This document shows, piece after piece, positions 1 through 9,559 of a DNA stretch of 64,000 nucleotides; position 1 is the first letter of the stretch, and each line of letters starts with the position of its first letter. The position numbers and the translations under genes are program-made. The DNA comes from Bradyrhizobium macuxiense. GTDB taxonomy: Bacteria > Pseudomonadota > Alphaproteobacteria > Rhizobiales > Xanthobacteraceae. The DNA lies in assembly GCF_007993935.1 (NCBI RefSeq), contig NZ_VITY01000004.1, forward strand, positions 452,666-516,665. Reading direction: 5' to 3'. The notes below the pieces were generated by a model that was not told the origin of the DNA, searched no databases, and saw only the letters and a program-made list of their open reading frames with translations.

Positions 1-2
1 GC

Positions 3-1139
3 TTCTCGGTGACGTCGCTGTGGTGCGGTCTCGCGCAGTCCGGACCGGAGCTGATCGTCGCACGGCTCGCGCAAGGCGCGACCGCGGCGCTGATGGTGCC
101 GCAGGTGCTGGCGACGCTGCATCTGCTGTTCTCCGACGCCGTGCGTGCGCGGGCCTTCGCAATCTACGGCATCGTGCTGGGGCTCGCGGGCGCGGCCGGC
201 TTCATGCTCGGCGGCGTGCTGGTGACGCTCGATCTCGCCGGCCTCGGCTGGCGCGCGGTGTTCTTCGTCAACGTGCCGTTCGGCGTCGTCATCATCGCGG
301 CGGCGCTGAAGATCATGCCGACGGTGCCGCGCCGCGCCGGCACGCGGCTCGATATTCCCGGCGCGATCGTGCTGTTCGTGGGCCTATTGTGCCTGATCGG
401 CCCGCTGCTGTTCGGGCACGATCTCGGCTGGACGGCGTGGGTCTGGCTGGTGATGGCGGCGGGGGTTGCCGTCATCGCGGCCTTCGTGCGGCTCGAGCGC
501 AGCGTCGCGCGCCGCGGCGGCATGCCGCTGATCGACCTGTCGCTGCTGTCGGATGCCGCCTTCATGCGCGGGCTGGTCGCGGTGTTTTTCTTCTTCTTTG
601 CCAATCTGTCCTTCTACCTGATCATGACGATGTTCATGCAGAAGGGTCTGCAGATCCCGCCGCTGCAGGCCGGGCTGGTGTTCGTGCCGCTCGCGCTGAC
701 CTTCGTGATTGCCTCGCGGCACAGCGGTGTGCGCGCGCGGCATCGCGGCACCTTGGTGCTGATCGAGGGCTGCGCGCTGCAGATCGTTGTTCTCGGTGTG
801 CTGGTCGCGACGGTCCAGGTGATCGCAGCACCGTCGGCGCTACTGCTCGCGCTGGTGCTGATGATCTTCGGCTACGGTCAGGGCCTGGTGATGGCGCCGC
901 TATCGAGCGCGGTGCTGTCGAGCGTGAAGCCAGCAAGCGCCGGAGCCGGCTCCGGAATGTATGGCACCACGACGCAGATCGGCAATGCGGCCGGCGTTGC
1001 CGCGATCGGCGCGGTGTTCTTCGCCATTGAGAGCGCGAGATCAGCACATCTGGCGTTGTTTGGGGCATGCGCATTGTTTGTGCTGTCGATATCAATTTCA
1101 GCCGCATTTCTGTCATGGATGCGCCGCGCCACCGCATGA
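3..1139 (+). CDS. MFS exporter, DHA2 (EmrB/QacA) family, 5'-partial
   Basis: This is the C-terminal part of a drug/proton antiporter of the 14-helix DHA2 branch of the major facilitator superfamily. The reading frame is open from the left edge, so the true start lies upstream; the GTG at position 9 is only an internal codon. About 376 residues are visible, with successive hydrophobic segments and a GxxLGGVL-type helix near residues 55-75, matching helices about 4-14 of the family. The stop is at 1137-1139. The substrate cannot be read from sequence. A second DHA2 transporter with its own adaptor lies at 51.8-54.7 kb, so this one is a separate system. The family call is firm and the substrate is unknown. 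Confidence 0.85.
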   Translation, partial: FSVTSLWCGLAQSGPELIVARLAQGATAALMVPQVLATLHLLFSDAVRARAFAIYGIVLGLAGAAGFMLGGVLVTLDLAGLGWRAVFFVNVPFGVVIIAAALKIMPTVPRRAGTRLDIPGAIVLFVGLLCLIGPLLFGHDLGWTAWVWLVMAAGVAVIAAFVRLERSVARRGGMPLIDLSLLSDAAFMRGLVAVFFFFFANLSFYLIMTMFMQKGLQIPPLQAGLVFVPLALTFVIASRHSGVRARHRGTLVLIEGCALQIVVLGVLVATVQVIAAPSALLLALVLMIFGYGQGLVMAPLSSAVLSSVKPASAGAGSGMYGTTTQIGNAAGVAAIGAVFFAIESARSAHLALFGACALFVLSISISAAFLSWMRRATA

Positions 1140-1358
1140 ATCCGCCGGCGAGGGTGCGTCATTTTCGAAAAGTTCATGCTCGAACAAGGTGCTAAGGCAA
1201 CTATTTCGAGCGATCCGCGCTTTGTCCGGTTCCGATCACGCGTTAACGCCGAATCTCACTATTCCACGGGGAAAGACAGCACACGGCCTTTTTATTTCGC
1301 AGTGCAGCAATTATCTGATCGGGTGACACACAAGAATAAATCACCTCAGGAGTTGCTG

Positions 1359-2567
1359 TTGTCGCTGGTCAACAACATCGAATTTCTGCGTCATCTGCCC
1401 AAGATGAACGCGTTCAACGGCCTCGGTGCGCTTGCGCCGGCGGCCGTGCCGACGCCGCTTGTCGAGACGACAGAATTCGGCGCCAATCCCGGCGCGCTGA
1501 AGATGTTCTCATATGTGCCCGAGCAACTGGCGCGATCGCCCGCGCTCGTCGTCGTGCTGCATGGCTGCGGCCAGAACGCTGCGTCATACGATCTCGGCGC
1601 CGGCTGGTCGACACTGGCGAAGCACTACGGCTTCGCGCTGCTGATGCCCGAGCAGCAATCCGCCAACAACGCCAACACCTGCTTCAACTGGTTCGATCCG
1701 GAAGACACCGCGCGCGGCCAGGGCGAAGCCGCATCGATCAGGGAGATGGTCGGTCACATCGCCGGCGCGCACAAGATCGATCCGCGCCGGATCTTCGTGA
1801 CGGGCCTCTCCGCCGGCGGTGCGATGGCGACCGTGATGCTCGCGACCTATCCGGATGTGTTTGCGGCCGGTGCCATCATCGCCGGGCTGCCGTTCGGTGT
1901 CGCCGGCAATCTGCGGGAGGCGCTCGGCGCCATGATGCAAGGCAGTGCATTGTCGGCGCCCGAGCTCGGCGACCTCGTACGCAAGGCATCGACGCACAAG
2001 GGTGATTGGCCGCGGATCTCGGTGTGGCACGGCAGCGCCGACCGCACCGTGCATCCGGGCAACGCCGATGCGGTCGTCCGGCAGTGGCTCGATCTGCACG
2101 GCCTGCCGCTTGCGGCGATGTCGAAAGCCGATGTCGACGGCCATCCGCGCGAGGTGTGGTGGAATGCCGACGGCGAGACGCTGGTCGAATCCTACTCGAT
2201 CACCGACATGGCGCATGGCACGCCGCTCGGCCTTGCCGGCAATGATGAGCGTTACGGCGTCGAGGGCGCGTTCCTGATCGAGGCCGGGATCTCCTCGTCC
2301 TATCACATCGCGAGCTTCTTCGGCCTGACCGACAAGGTCCGTCAGCCGCAGATCGCGCCGACCGGCGTGCCGCGCGAGAACGCCGATACGATCTCGATGA
2401 CCATACCGGTGCCTGCGGACAAGCCCGAGCCTGCAACCGGTCGCAGCAGCGGCCGGCCGGGAAAGAAGCAAGCCAAGCAGCAAGGCAAGCCGCGGAGCAA
2501 CGGCGTCAATGTCAGCCGCGTCATCACGCGGGCGCTGACCGCCGCGGGGCTGATGAAGCAGCCGTAA
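1359..2567 (+). CDS. PHB depolymerase-family esterase (Esterase_phd)
   Basis: An alpha/beta hydrolase of the short-chain polyhydroxyalkanoate depolymerase type, which cleaves ester bonds in PHB or related polyesters. The GxSxG lipase box is GLSAG with Ser at about residue 151; the likely triad partners are Asp228 (in WHGSADRT) and His286 (in DMAHGTP). I chose the TTG start at 1359 because CAGGAG lies 6 bases upstream and the protein then begins with SLVNN, as I recall for relatives. An upstream ATG at 1176 would add about 61 residues of unconvincing sequence, and ATG 1404 would cut conserved residues. The tail is Lys/Arg/Gln-rich. No clear signal peptide is visible, so export is uncertain. 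Confidence 0.8.
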   Translation: MSLVNNIEFLRHLPKMNAFNGLGALAPAAVPTPLVETTEFGANPGALKMFSYVPEQLARSPALVVVLHGCGQNAASYDLGAGWSTLAKHYGFALLMPEQQSANNANTCFNWFDPEDTARGQGEAASIREMVGHIAGAHKIDPRRIFVTGLSAGGAMATVMLATYPDVFAAGAIIAGLPFGVAGNLREALGAMMQGSALSAPELGDLVRKASTHKGDWPRISVWHGSADRTVHPGNADAVVRQWLDLHGLPLAAMSKADVDGHPREVWWNADGETLVESYSITDMAHGTPLGLAGNDERYGVEGAFLIEAGISSSYHIASFFGLTDKVRQPQIAPTGVPRENADTISMTIPVPADKPEPATGRSSGRPGKKQAKQQGKPRSNGVNVSRVITRALTAAGLMKQP

Positions 2568-2574
2568 GGTCAAC

Positions 2575-2621
2575 GCATGATCCGGAAAAGTGCGAAGCGG
2601 TTTTCCGAAAAGATCACGCGC
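2575..2621. repeat. Dispersed palindrome, CATGATCCGGAAAA type
   Basis: An imperfect inverted repeat with outer arms GCATGATC/GATCACGC and inner arms CGGAAAA/TTTTCCG. The same element, with perfect outer arms, recurs at 22246-22294. It lies between two convergent genes, so it may also help end transcription, but no T-run follows. Confidence 0.75.
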
Positions 2622-2631
2622 AAACGAGGAG

Positions 2632-3300
2632 CTACATCTCGCCGGTCAGGAACGGGTTCGTCATCCGCTCCTGGCCGATGCTCGATCCCGCGCCATGGCC
2701 GCAGATGAAGCCGACATCGTCGCCGAGCGGCAGCAGCTTCTGCTTGATCGACTGGATCAACGTCGAATGGCTGCCGCCGGGCAGGTCGGTGCGTCCGACC
2801 GAGCCGGCGAACAAGACGTCGCCGACATGGGCGAAGCGCAGCTCCTTGTTGAAGAGCACCACGCTGCCCGGCGAATGGCCGGGGCAGTGCAGGATGTCGA
2901 AGGTGAGGTCGCCGATCGAGACCTGATCGCCTTCATCGAGCCAGCGGTCGGGCCCGAAATTGCGCACCCCGGTCATGCCGAAGCGTTCGCCGCTCGAGAC
3001 GACGTTGTCGAGCAGATATTTGTCCGCGATGTGCGGGCCCTCGATCTTGACCTGCAATGCGTCGCGCAATTCGGCGGCGCCGCCGACATGGTCGATATGA
3101 CCATGGGTCAGCCAGATCTTCTCGACCGTCACGCCGGTCTGCTTGATCGCGGCCTGAATCTTCGGCACGTCGCCGCCGGGGTCGATCACCACGGCCTTCT
3201 TGGTGGGCTCGTGCCATATGATGGTGCAGTTCTGTTCGAACAGCGTCACCGGCACGATGATCGCGCCGGCCTTCGGTTTGGTGTCGGTTGTCTCGTTCAT
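2632..3300 (-). CDS. MBL-fold metallo-hydrolase (GloB-like)
   Basis: A 222-residue metallo-beta-lactamase-fold hydrolase of the small hydroxyacylglutathione-hydrolase-like group. The dinuclear metal motif HxHxDH is THGHIDH at residues 65-71. Further metal ligands are likely the His in CPGHSPG, the Asp in HVGDVLF and the His in GHGAGS. It lacks the C-terminal glutathione-binding domain of classical GloB, so thioester hydrolysis is only one possibility. It would be cytoplasmic, because there is no signal peptide. It converges on the esterase upstream and diverges from the RMD1-family gene. Confidence 0.88.
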   Translation of the reverse strand: MNETTDTKPKAGAIIVPVTLFEQNCTIIWHEPTKKAVVIDPGGDVPKIQAAIKQTGVTVEKIWLTHGHIDHVGGAAELRDALQVKIEGPHIADKYLLDNVVSSGERFGMTGVRNFGPDRWLDEGDQVSIGDLTFDILHCPGHSPGSVVLFNKELRFAHVGDVLFAGSVGRTDLPGGSHSTLIQSIKQKLLPLGDDVGFICGHGAGSSIGQERMTNPFLTGEM

Positions 3301-3475
3301 GGGGGCACCATAGGCTACCGGGCAATGCCGTCAACACGCACGGGAAATGCGCCTGCCCCGGCGTGTGATCCCAAAACGGACCGTGATAAGGTCACCTCCA
3401 GCACAACAAGTTCGTGAGCCGACTGGTAGGCGGTTGCTCTCGATCACGCGTCAAGTCCTCGCAGTCCGGAACTTC

Positions 3476-4288
3476 ATGACCCAGGCTCCCAACTCACCGC
3501 TCGGCGGACCCCGGACCACCGCTCGCGCCTTCTTCGTCGCGGACCGCATCAACACGTCCGGCCTCGAGCGCGGCGACGTGCTGGCCACGACGCCGCTGGC
3601 GTTTCGCGTCAATGACAATGGTGTCGCGGTCCTGTTCCGCTACGGCGTCGTGGTTCTGATCGGGCTCAATGCGCTGGAGGAGGATGAATTCCTGCGCAGC
3701 CTGCAGTCGCGCATGACCGGTTTGTTCTCCCGACGAGAAGAGGAGATCGCGATCATCGAGCTCGCCGCGGAGAGGGAAGACCAGATTCCGCCGGGCGGTC
3801 CGATCTACCTGCAAAGCCTGTCGCCGGAACGGCTGATCCTGGTCGGCGAGGCGCTGGCGAAAAGCGTGGTGCTGGCGCGGCATGAGCGCGAGGTAAGAGC
3901 CGTCTTCGATACGACCGAGCCGCTTGCACGCGAGCTCGCCAAGGGCGGCCGGGTCAACGGCGGCCGCGTTGCGATCCTCAAGCACATCGGCAACGCGCTG
4001 TTGGTGCGGCATCGCGTGGCCGGACCGGTCGAGGTGTCGGAGAAGCCCGACATTCTCTGGGACAAGCCGCAGCTCGAGCGGCTCTATGCCAGGCTCGAGG
4101 ACGAGTATGAGTTGAAGGAGCGCGCGGAATCGCTGAACCGCAAGCTCGCGGTCGTCGCCGAGACATCGCAGGTGCTGACCGATATCATCGACACCAGCCG
4201 CTCGCTGCGGCTCGAGCTGATCATCGTCTTCCTGATCCTGTTCGAGGTGCTGATCACCATCTATCAGCTGGCGATGGCCCGCCACTGA
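3476..4288 (+). CDS. RMD1/DUF155 family membrane-anchored protein
   Basis: A 270-residue protein of the RMD1/YagE/DUF155 family, whose mitochondrial members (RMD1, RMND1) support mitochondrial translation; the bacterial role is unknown. An early segment reads GVAVLFRYGVVVLIGL, typical of the family core. The C-terminus has one strong hydrophobic helix (LIIVFLILFEVLITIYQL) followed by a few residues, giving tail anchoring. ATG 3476 has GGAAC just upstream; the frame extends further upstream, but that stretch lacks family-like sequence. It is a single gene followed by the GH13 gene 94 bases later. Confidence 0.8.
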   Translation: MTQAPNSPLGGPRTTARAFFVADRINTSGLERGDVLATTPLAFRVNDNGVAVLFRYGVVVLIGLNALEEDEFLRSLQSRMTGLFSRREEEIAIIELAAEREDQIPPGGPIYLQSLSPERLILVGEALAKSVVLARHEREVRAVFDTTEPLARELAKGGRVNGGRVAILKHIGNALLVRHRVAGPVEVSEKPDILWDKPQLERLYARLEDEYELKERAESLNRKLAVVAETSQVLTDIIDTSRSLRLELIIVFLILFEVLITIYQLAMARH

Positions 4289-4382
4289 CGCGCTGCAGCG
4301 CCATTATTCTGTCCCGAATTGTGCGTCATCCCTGAACTCGGACAACCCCGGGGACACGGGGCGACGAGCGAGGGGGAATGGG

Positions 4383-5990
4383 ATGGATCAGGACGAGCGG
4401 GACTGGTGGCGGCGCGGCATCTTCTATCAGGTCTATCCGCGCTCGTTCGGGGATAGCGACGGCGACGGCGTCGGCGATCTCCGGGGGATCATCGCGCGGC
4501 TGCCTTATCTGACGCGGCTTGGCGTCGACGCGGTCTGGCTGTCGCCGATCTTCACCTCGCCGATGGCCGATTTCGGCTACGACATCTCCGATTACACCGG
4601 CATCGACCCGCTGTTCGGCACGATGGAGGATTTCGACGCGCTGGTCGCGGCCGCGCACGATTCCGGCCTCAAGCTGATCCTCGATCTGGTGCCGAACCAT
4701 ACATCCGACCAGCATCCCTGGTTCATCGAGGCGAAGAGCTCGCGCGATAATCCGAAGCGCGACTGGTACATCTGGCGCGATGGAGCGCCGGATGGCGGTC
4801 CGCCCAACAACTGGCTGTCGGAATTCGGCGGCAGCGCCTGGGCCTATGACGAAGCTTCCGGCCAATACTATTATCACGCCTTCCTTGCGCAGCAGCCCGA
4901 TCTGAACTGGCGCAATCGCGAGGTCAGGGACGCGATCTACGAGGTGATGCGCGTCTGGCTGCGCAAGGGCGTCGACGGCTTTCGTGTCGACGTGATCTGG
5001 CACCTGATCAAGGATGCCGAATTCCGCGACAATCCGCCCAACCCGCACTACCGCGAGGGCCGGCCGCCGCACGAGAAGGTGCTGACGCAATATTCGACCG
5101 ACCAGCTCGAAGTCCATGCTGTGATCACCGAGATGCGCCGCGTTACCGAGGAGTTCGACAACCGCGTGCTGATCGGCGAGATCTATCTGCCGCTGCACCG
5201 GCTGGTCGCCTATTACGGCAACGATCTGCGCGGCGCGCAGATGCCGTTCAATTTCGCGCTGCTGTCGACCTTGTGGAGCGCGCGCTCGGTCGAGCAGATC
5301 ATCGCCGATTACGAAAAGGCGTTGCCGCCTGGGGCGTGGCCGAACTGGGTGCTCGGCAATCACGACCGGCCGCGGGTCGCGAGCCGGGTGGGGCCGGCGC
5401 AGGCGCCGGTAGCTGCGATGCTGCTACTGACGCTGCGCGGCACGCCGACGCTCTATTACGGCGACGAGATCGGCATGCACCAGGTTGCGATCGCGCCTAG
5501 CCAGGTGCGCGATCCCTTCGAGAAGAACGTGCCTGGTCTCGGCGTCGGCCGCGACGGCTGCCGCACGCCGATGCAATGGAGCGCCGAGCGCCATGCCGGC
5601 TTCTCGACGGTCACACCGTGGCTGCCGCTCGCGCAGGATTTCGCAAGCGACAACGTCGCAAGCCTCGAGGCGGAGGAGACCTCGATCCTCAACCTCTACA
5701 AGGCGCTGATCGCGCTGCGGCGCAAGCTGCCGCAACTCGTCCGTGGCAGCTATGAGCCGGTGGCGGCGCATGGCGATGTGCTGCTGTTCCGGCGCCGCGC
5801 CGCCGAAGGTGTTGCCGTGATCGCGCTGAATTTCGGCGCGGCACCCGCATCGGTCTCGTCCAGCGCGATCGGCTTCAGCAACGAGGTTCTGCTGTCGACC
5901 TTCATGGATCGGCAGGGCGAGAAGGTCGAAGGCGTCCTCGACCTGCGCGCCAATGAAGGCGTGATCCTGGGGCCGCATCAGGATGACTAG
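4383..5990 (+). CDS. GH13 alpha-glucosidase / oligo-1,6-glucosidase-like
   Basis: A 535-residue glycoside hydrolase family 13 enzyme that hydrolyses or transfers alpha-glucosyl residues. All GH13 blocks are present: DAVWLSP, DLVPNHTSDQHPWF, GFRVDV with nucleophile Asp203, LIGEIYLP with acid/base Glu266, and GNHDRPR with Asp328. The NHTSDQHPWF block fits the alpha-glucosidase/trehalose-hydrolase clade acting on short oligosaccharides rather than starch. It is cytoplasmic, with no signal peptide. Its stop overlaps that of the convergent second GH13 gene. Exact substrate (maltose, isomaltose, sucrose) cannot be assigned. Confidence 0.88.
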   Translation: MDQDERDWWRRGIFYQVYPRSFGDSDGDGVGDLRGIIARLPYLTRLGVDAVWLSPIFTSPMADFGYDISDYTGIDPLFGTMEDFDALVAAAHDSGLKLILDLVPNHTSDQHPWFIEAKSSRDNPKRDWYIWRDGAPDGGPPNNWLSEFGGSAWAYDEASGQYYYHAFLAQQPDLNWRNREVRDAIYEVMRVWLRKGVDGFRVDVIWHLIKDAEFRDNPPNPHYREGRPPHEKVLTQYSTDQLEVHAVITEMRRVTEEFDNRVLIGEIYLPLHRLVAYYGNDLRGAQMPFNFALLSTLWSARSVEQIIADYEKALPPGAWPNWVLGNHDRPRVASRVGPAQAPVAAMLLLTLRGTPTLYYGDEIGMHQVAIAPSQVRDPFEKNVPGLGVGRDGCRTPMQWSAERHAGFSTVTPWLPLAQDFASDNVASLEAEETSILNLYKALIALRRKLPQLVRGSYEPVAAHGDVLLFRRRAAEGVAVIALNFGAAPASVSSSAIGFSNEVLLSTFMDRQGEKVEGVLDLRANEGVILGPHQDD

Positions 5991-7702
5991 CGGGACGTGC
6001 GGGGCGCCTTGGTGTCGATATCGCTGCGCTTGAGCAGGTAGTCGAGCCCACCGACCCGGTACCAGCGATAGCCATAGGCCTCGATCAGGAGTTTGTGACG
6101 GCCGGCATCGTCGGCGCGGCTGTGATCCTCGGTCAGGAGGTTGACGAGGAGATTGCCAGCGTCGTCGGGCAATCCGACGTCGAACGATATCTCGAGCGGC
6201 TTTTCCGCGAAATTGTGCACGAACAGCACCGAGTTGTTGCGCCAGTCGTAACGAATGATCAGGACGGCGGGATTTCGGGTTGCGATAATCTTGAAGTCGC
6301 CCCAGCCGACCTCGGGGACTTCCTTGCGCATACGGATGATGCGCTCGGTCCAGTTCAGCATCGAGTTGGGATCGCGCCGCTGCTTGGCGGCATTGACGTG
6401 CTGATAGCCGTAGGGGCCGTCGTCGATCACGGGCACGCATGGCCGGTCGCTTTCGGTAAAGCCGCCGTGTGGCTCGGTCGACCATTGCATCGGCGTGCGC
6501 GCGCAGGTGCGTTCGGGCAGGTCGAGATTGTCGCCCATGCCGAGTTCATCGCCGTAGCGGATGACCGGTGTGCCGGGAAGCGTACACATCACGCTATAGG
6601 CGAGCTCCAGACGCCGGCGGTCGCCGCCCAGCATCGGCGCAAGGCGCCGCCGGATGCCGCGGTCGTAGAGCTGCATGCGCTTGTCCGGACCGAATGCCTT
6701 GAACACCGTCTCGCGCTGCGCCTTGGTGAGGCGGCCGAGGTCGAGCTCGTCGTGATTTCGCAGGAACAGGCCCCATTGGGCGGTCGCGGGCCGCGGCTTC
6801 GTCGCCATCAAGGCTTTCGCCAACGGCTTCGAATCGGCTGATGCCAGCGCGTAGAATAAATGCTGGTTGACGTGGAAGTTGAACATCATGTGCATGCGGT
6901 CGCCGTCGCGCCCGAAATACTCCATGTCGGTCTCGGGCAGCACGTTGGCTTCCGCGAGGATGATCGCGTTGCCCTGGCGCCATTGCAGGAATTCGCGAAA
7001 CGATCGCAGCATGTCGTATTGCTCGACCGGCTTACGCACTGAAGCGCCCTTGGTCGCGATCACGAAGGGCACCGCATCCATGCGGAATCCCGAGACGCCG
7101 AGCTGGGCCCAGAACCCCATGATCTTGAGGATTTCGGCCTGCACGTGCGGGTTCGACGTGTTGAGATCCGGCTGGAAATCGTAGAAGCGATGGAAGTACC
7201 AGGCGCCCGCCTGCTTGTCGCGGGTCCAGGTCGACGTCTGAACGCCGGGAAACACCATGCCCTTGTTGGCGTTGGCGGGCTTCTTGTCCGACCAGACATA
7301 CCAGTCGCGATGCGGCGAGTCCTTTGAGCTGCGCGCCGATCGAAACCAGGCATGTTGATCGGAGGTGTGATTGACGACGAGATCGATGATCACGCGGATG
7401 CCGCGTTGCTGGCAACCATGGGCAAATTCGACGAAATCGCCCAGCGTCCCGTAGCGCGGATCGACGCCGTAATAGTCCGAAATGTCGTAGCCGCCGTCCC
7501 TGTCTGGCGAAGGCTGAAACGGCATCAGCCAGATCGTGGTGATGCCGAGCCCGTTCAGGTAATCCAGACGCCGCAGCAGGCCGCTAAAATCGCCGATGCC
7601 GTCGCCATTGGCATCCATGTAGGTGCCAACGGACAGGCAGTAGATCACGCCATTCTTGTACCAGAGGTCGTCGATCACCAGGCCATCCTCTCCGGTCCGC
7701 AC
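5987..7702 (-). CDS. GH13 trehalose-synthase-like alpha-amylase family protein
   Basis: A 571-residue GH13 protein related to the catalytic domain of trehalose synthase (maltose to trehalose isomerase). Motifs in order are IIDLVVNHTSDQHAWF, GFRMDAVPF with nucleophile Asp209, ILAEANV with Glu251, and LRNHDELDL with Asp318. The spacing and the NHDELDL block resemble TreS. The C-terminal maltokinase domain found in some TreS proteins is absent. The first codon used is ATG at 7702; a GTG a few residues inside (before IDDLWYKNG) could be the true start. It may work with the convergent alpha-glucosidase in maltose/trehalose handling, which is an inference. Confidence 0.85.
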   Translation of the reverse strand: MRTGEDGLVIDDLWYKNGVIYCLSVGTYMDANGDGIGDFSGLLRRLDYLNGLGITTIWLMPFQPSPDRDGGYDISDYYGVDPRYGTLGDFVEFAHGCQQRGIRVIIDLVVNHTSDQHAWFRSARSSKDSPHRDWYVWSDKKPANANKGMVFPGVQTSTWTRDKQAGAWYFHRFYDFQPDLNTSNPHVQAEILKIMGFWAQLGVSGFRMDAVPFVIATKGASVRKPVEQYDMLRSFREFLQWRQGNAIILAEANVLPETDMEYFGRDGDRMHMMFNFHVNQHLFYALASADSKPLAKALMATKPRPATAQWGLFLRNHDELDLGRLTKAQRETVFKAFGPDKRMQLYDRGIRRRLAPMLGGDRRRLELAYSVMCTLPGTPVIRYGDELGMGDNLDLPERTCARTPMQWSTEPHGGFTESDRPCVPVIDDGPYGYQHVNAAKQRRDPNSMLNWTERIIRMRKEVPEVGWGDFKIIATRNPAVLIIRYDWRNNSVLFVHNFAEKPLEISFDVGLPDDAGNLLVNLLTEDHSRADDAGRHKLLIEAYGYRWYRVGGLDYLLKRSDIDTKAPRTSR

Positions 7703-7798
7703 ATGGCAGCGGCCGGGAGATAAGTGGCGAGGCTGCGATGGGTTCCTGCTGCGAGCGCCGTCCTGCGAGGTCGCAGGACGGCAAGTCGCGCCGATTGG

Positions 7799-8917
7799 TT
7801 ACCGCTTGATCTGCGCCTTCAACGTGTCCTCGACCACGCGATCGAACGACGACGCCTTCGGCGCGCTCTTGCGGTGCTCGGCGACATATTTGTCGCGCTT
7901 GGCGACCAGTGCGGCGAGCTTCTCGTTCAGCGCCTTGCGCTGGGTGATCTGCTTGTCGATCTCGGCGCTGCGTGCCTCGGGTTTCATGGCACGGAGGTTG
8001 TCGGGCAGGTCTTCCTCCTTGACCTTGGCGATCTCGTTGCGGCCGGCCGCGACGTCGGCGACCAGGTCGCCGTCGCCGGTGACCGCCTCCGACGTCACCT
8101 TGGCGCGCTTGTTGATGAAGCTTGCCATCTCCGATGCGCGGGCCGGCGAGGCCGCGGCGACGCTCGCGAGCTGCTGGGTCTTGGATTCCGTGCGCTTCTG
8201 CAGCGCGCGCGGCCCGTAGGGGATCACGGTGCCGTTGATCTCGCGCTGCAGGATGATGATGTCCTCGTCGAACGGCGTCTCGATGGTGACGATCTGGCCG
8301 CCGTCCTGCGGGATCGGGATGAACTCGCCGTTGCCGTTCTGCGCGATATCGCGCCACACCCGCTCGGTATCCTGTGCGTTGCCGGCGAGCACGGCGTTGA
8401 CGATGATGTCGCGCTGCTTGGCAACCGCGAGCGTCACCGGGTATTTGATGTCCTGCGCATAGTCCATGTGCGGCGGCGCGTCGCCGACCAGGAACACGAT
8501 GCGCGTGCCGTCGCGTCCCTGCGTCCACTGCATCTTGTTGACGGCGACGTCGAGCGCCTCGTTGACGCTCTCCGGCCAGTCGCCGCCGCCGCGCGCCTTC
8601 AATTCCAGCAGATTGGCGTAGAGGTCCTGGATATCGCGGGTCAGCTCGACCTTCCTGGTCACATACTCATCGCCGATGTCGCGATAGGCGATCAGGCCCA
8701 TCCTGATGTCGGCGTCGGGATTGGAATCGACGATCGCGGTCGCGATCGACCAGATCTTGCGCTTGGCGCCCTCGATCAATCCGCCCATCGAACCCGTGGT
8801 GTCGAGCACGAAGGCGACCTCGACCACGGGCTTGGCGATGGCCGAGGACAATCCCGCTGTTAGCGGCAGGGTTGCGAGAGCGAAGACGAACGAGCGAAGT
8901 GTGATGCGTGACCGCAT
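7799..8917 (-). CDS. Secreted von Willebrand factor A domain protein
   Basis: A 372-residue exported VWA-domain protein. The start at 8917 is supported by GGAGAG a few bases upstream and gives a clean signal peptide (about residues 1-28, ending near SSAIA). The MIDAS metal site begins VLDTTGSMGG right after the signal peptide, and the VWA fold extends to about residue 230. The C-terminal third is charged, with Lys/Glu/Gln-rich helical sequence that could form a coiled coil. VWA proteins bind partners through the metal site; the partner here is unknown. It is divergent from the mmcB-type gene. Confidence 0.85.
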   Translation of the reverse strand: MRSRITLRSFVFALATLPLTAGLSSAIAKPVVEVAFVLDTTGSMGGLIEGAKRKIWSIATAIVDSNPDADIRMGLIAYRDIGDEYVTRKVELTRDIQDLYANLLELKARGGGDWPESVNEALDVAVNKMQWTQGRDGTRIVFLVGDAPPHMDYAQDIKYPVTLAVAKQRDIIVNAVLAGNAQDTERVWRDIAQNGNGEFIPIPQDGGQIVTIETPFDEDIIILQREINGTVIPYGPRALQKRTESKTQQLASVAAASPARASEMASFINKRAKVTSEAVTGDGDLVADVAAGRNEIAKVKEEDLPDNLRAMKPEARSAEIDKQITQRKALNEKLAALVAKRDKYVAEHRKSAPKASSFDRVVEDTLKAQIKR

Positions 8918-9065
8918 GGGTCTCTCCTGCAGTGGTTTCGTCCCTCGGAACACAGGTTCCATCGGTTTCGCGGTGGCTTGAGGCCGGAATCAAGGCGCCT
9001 TCCTCGCGAATTTGCGGCCGATTCCGGCGCTGCCGTCGCGCGATGGAATCGGTTACTCTGACGAG

Positions 9066-9548
9066 ATGGAGTCACCCGCCCGCCAGATCGCGCTCGTGCC
9101 TGCGCTCGACCGACGTCAGTCGGAGACCGCGCTTGCGATCGCACGCGGCACCGCGCGGCTCCTGCGATCGCTGGGATTTTCCTGCATCAGCGAGTTGCCG
9201 CTGCCGTCCGGCCGCAGGGCCGATCTGGTGGCGCTGAATGAGCGCGGCGAGATCTGGATCGTCGAGATCAAGTCATCGCTCGAGGATCTGCGCGCCGACC
9301 AGAAATGGCAGGACTACCGGATGCATTGCGACCGGCTGTTCTTCGCCTTCACGCAGGACCTGCCGTGCGAGATCTTCCCGGTCGACACCGGCCTGATCAT
9401 CGCCGACGCCTATGGCGCGCATCTGCACTGCGAGGCACCGGAGCATCGCCTGCCGGCGGCCACGCGCAAGGCGATGACGGTGCGCTTTGCGATGGCGGCG
9501 GCACAGCGGATCAACCGGCTGGTCGATCCGCAGGGGCACGAGTTTTAG
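9066..9548 (+). CDS. mmcB: MmcB family DNA repair protein
   Basis: A 160-residue protein of the MmcB family, described in Caulobacter as an SOS-induced factor for mitomycin C damage repair. It has a PD-(D/E)xK-nuclease-like core: RADLVALNERGEIWIVEIKSS, in which the Asp and the E-x-K are the expected catalytic residues. Start ATG 9066 follows ACGAG; the open frame starts earlier at 9012 without a better ribosome site. No obvious LexA box was identified by eye in the 148-bp gap upstream. The family call is firm; SOS control is by analogy only. Confidence 0.85.
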   Translation: MESPARQIALVPALDRRQSETALAIARGTARLLRSLGFSCISELPLPSGRRADLVALNERGEIWIVEIKSSLEDLRADQKWQDYRMHCDRLFFAFTQDLPCEIFPVDTGLIIADAYGAHLHCEAPEHRLPAATRKAMTVRFAMAAAQRINRLVDPQGHEF

Positions 9549-9559
9549 CAGCGCGATTC

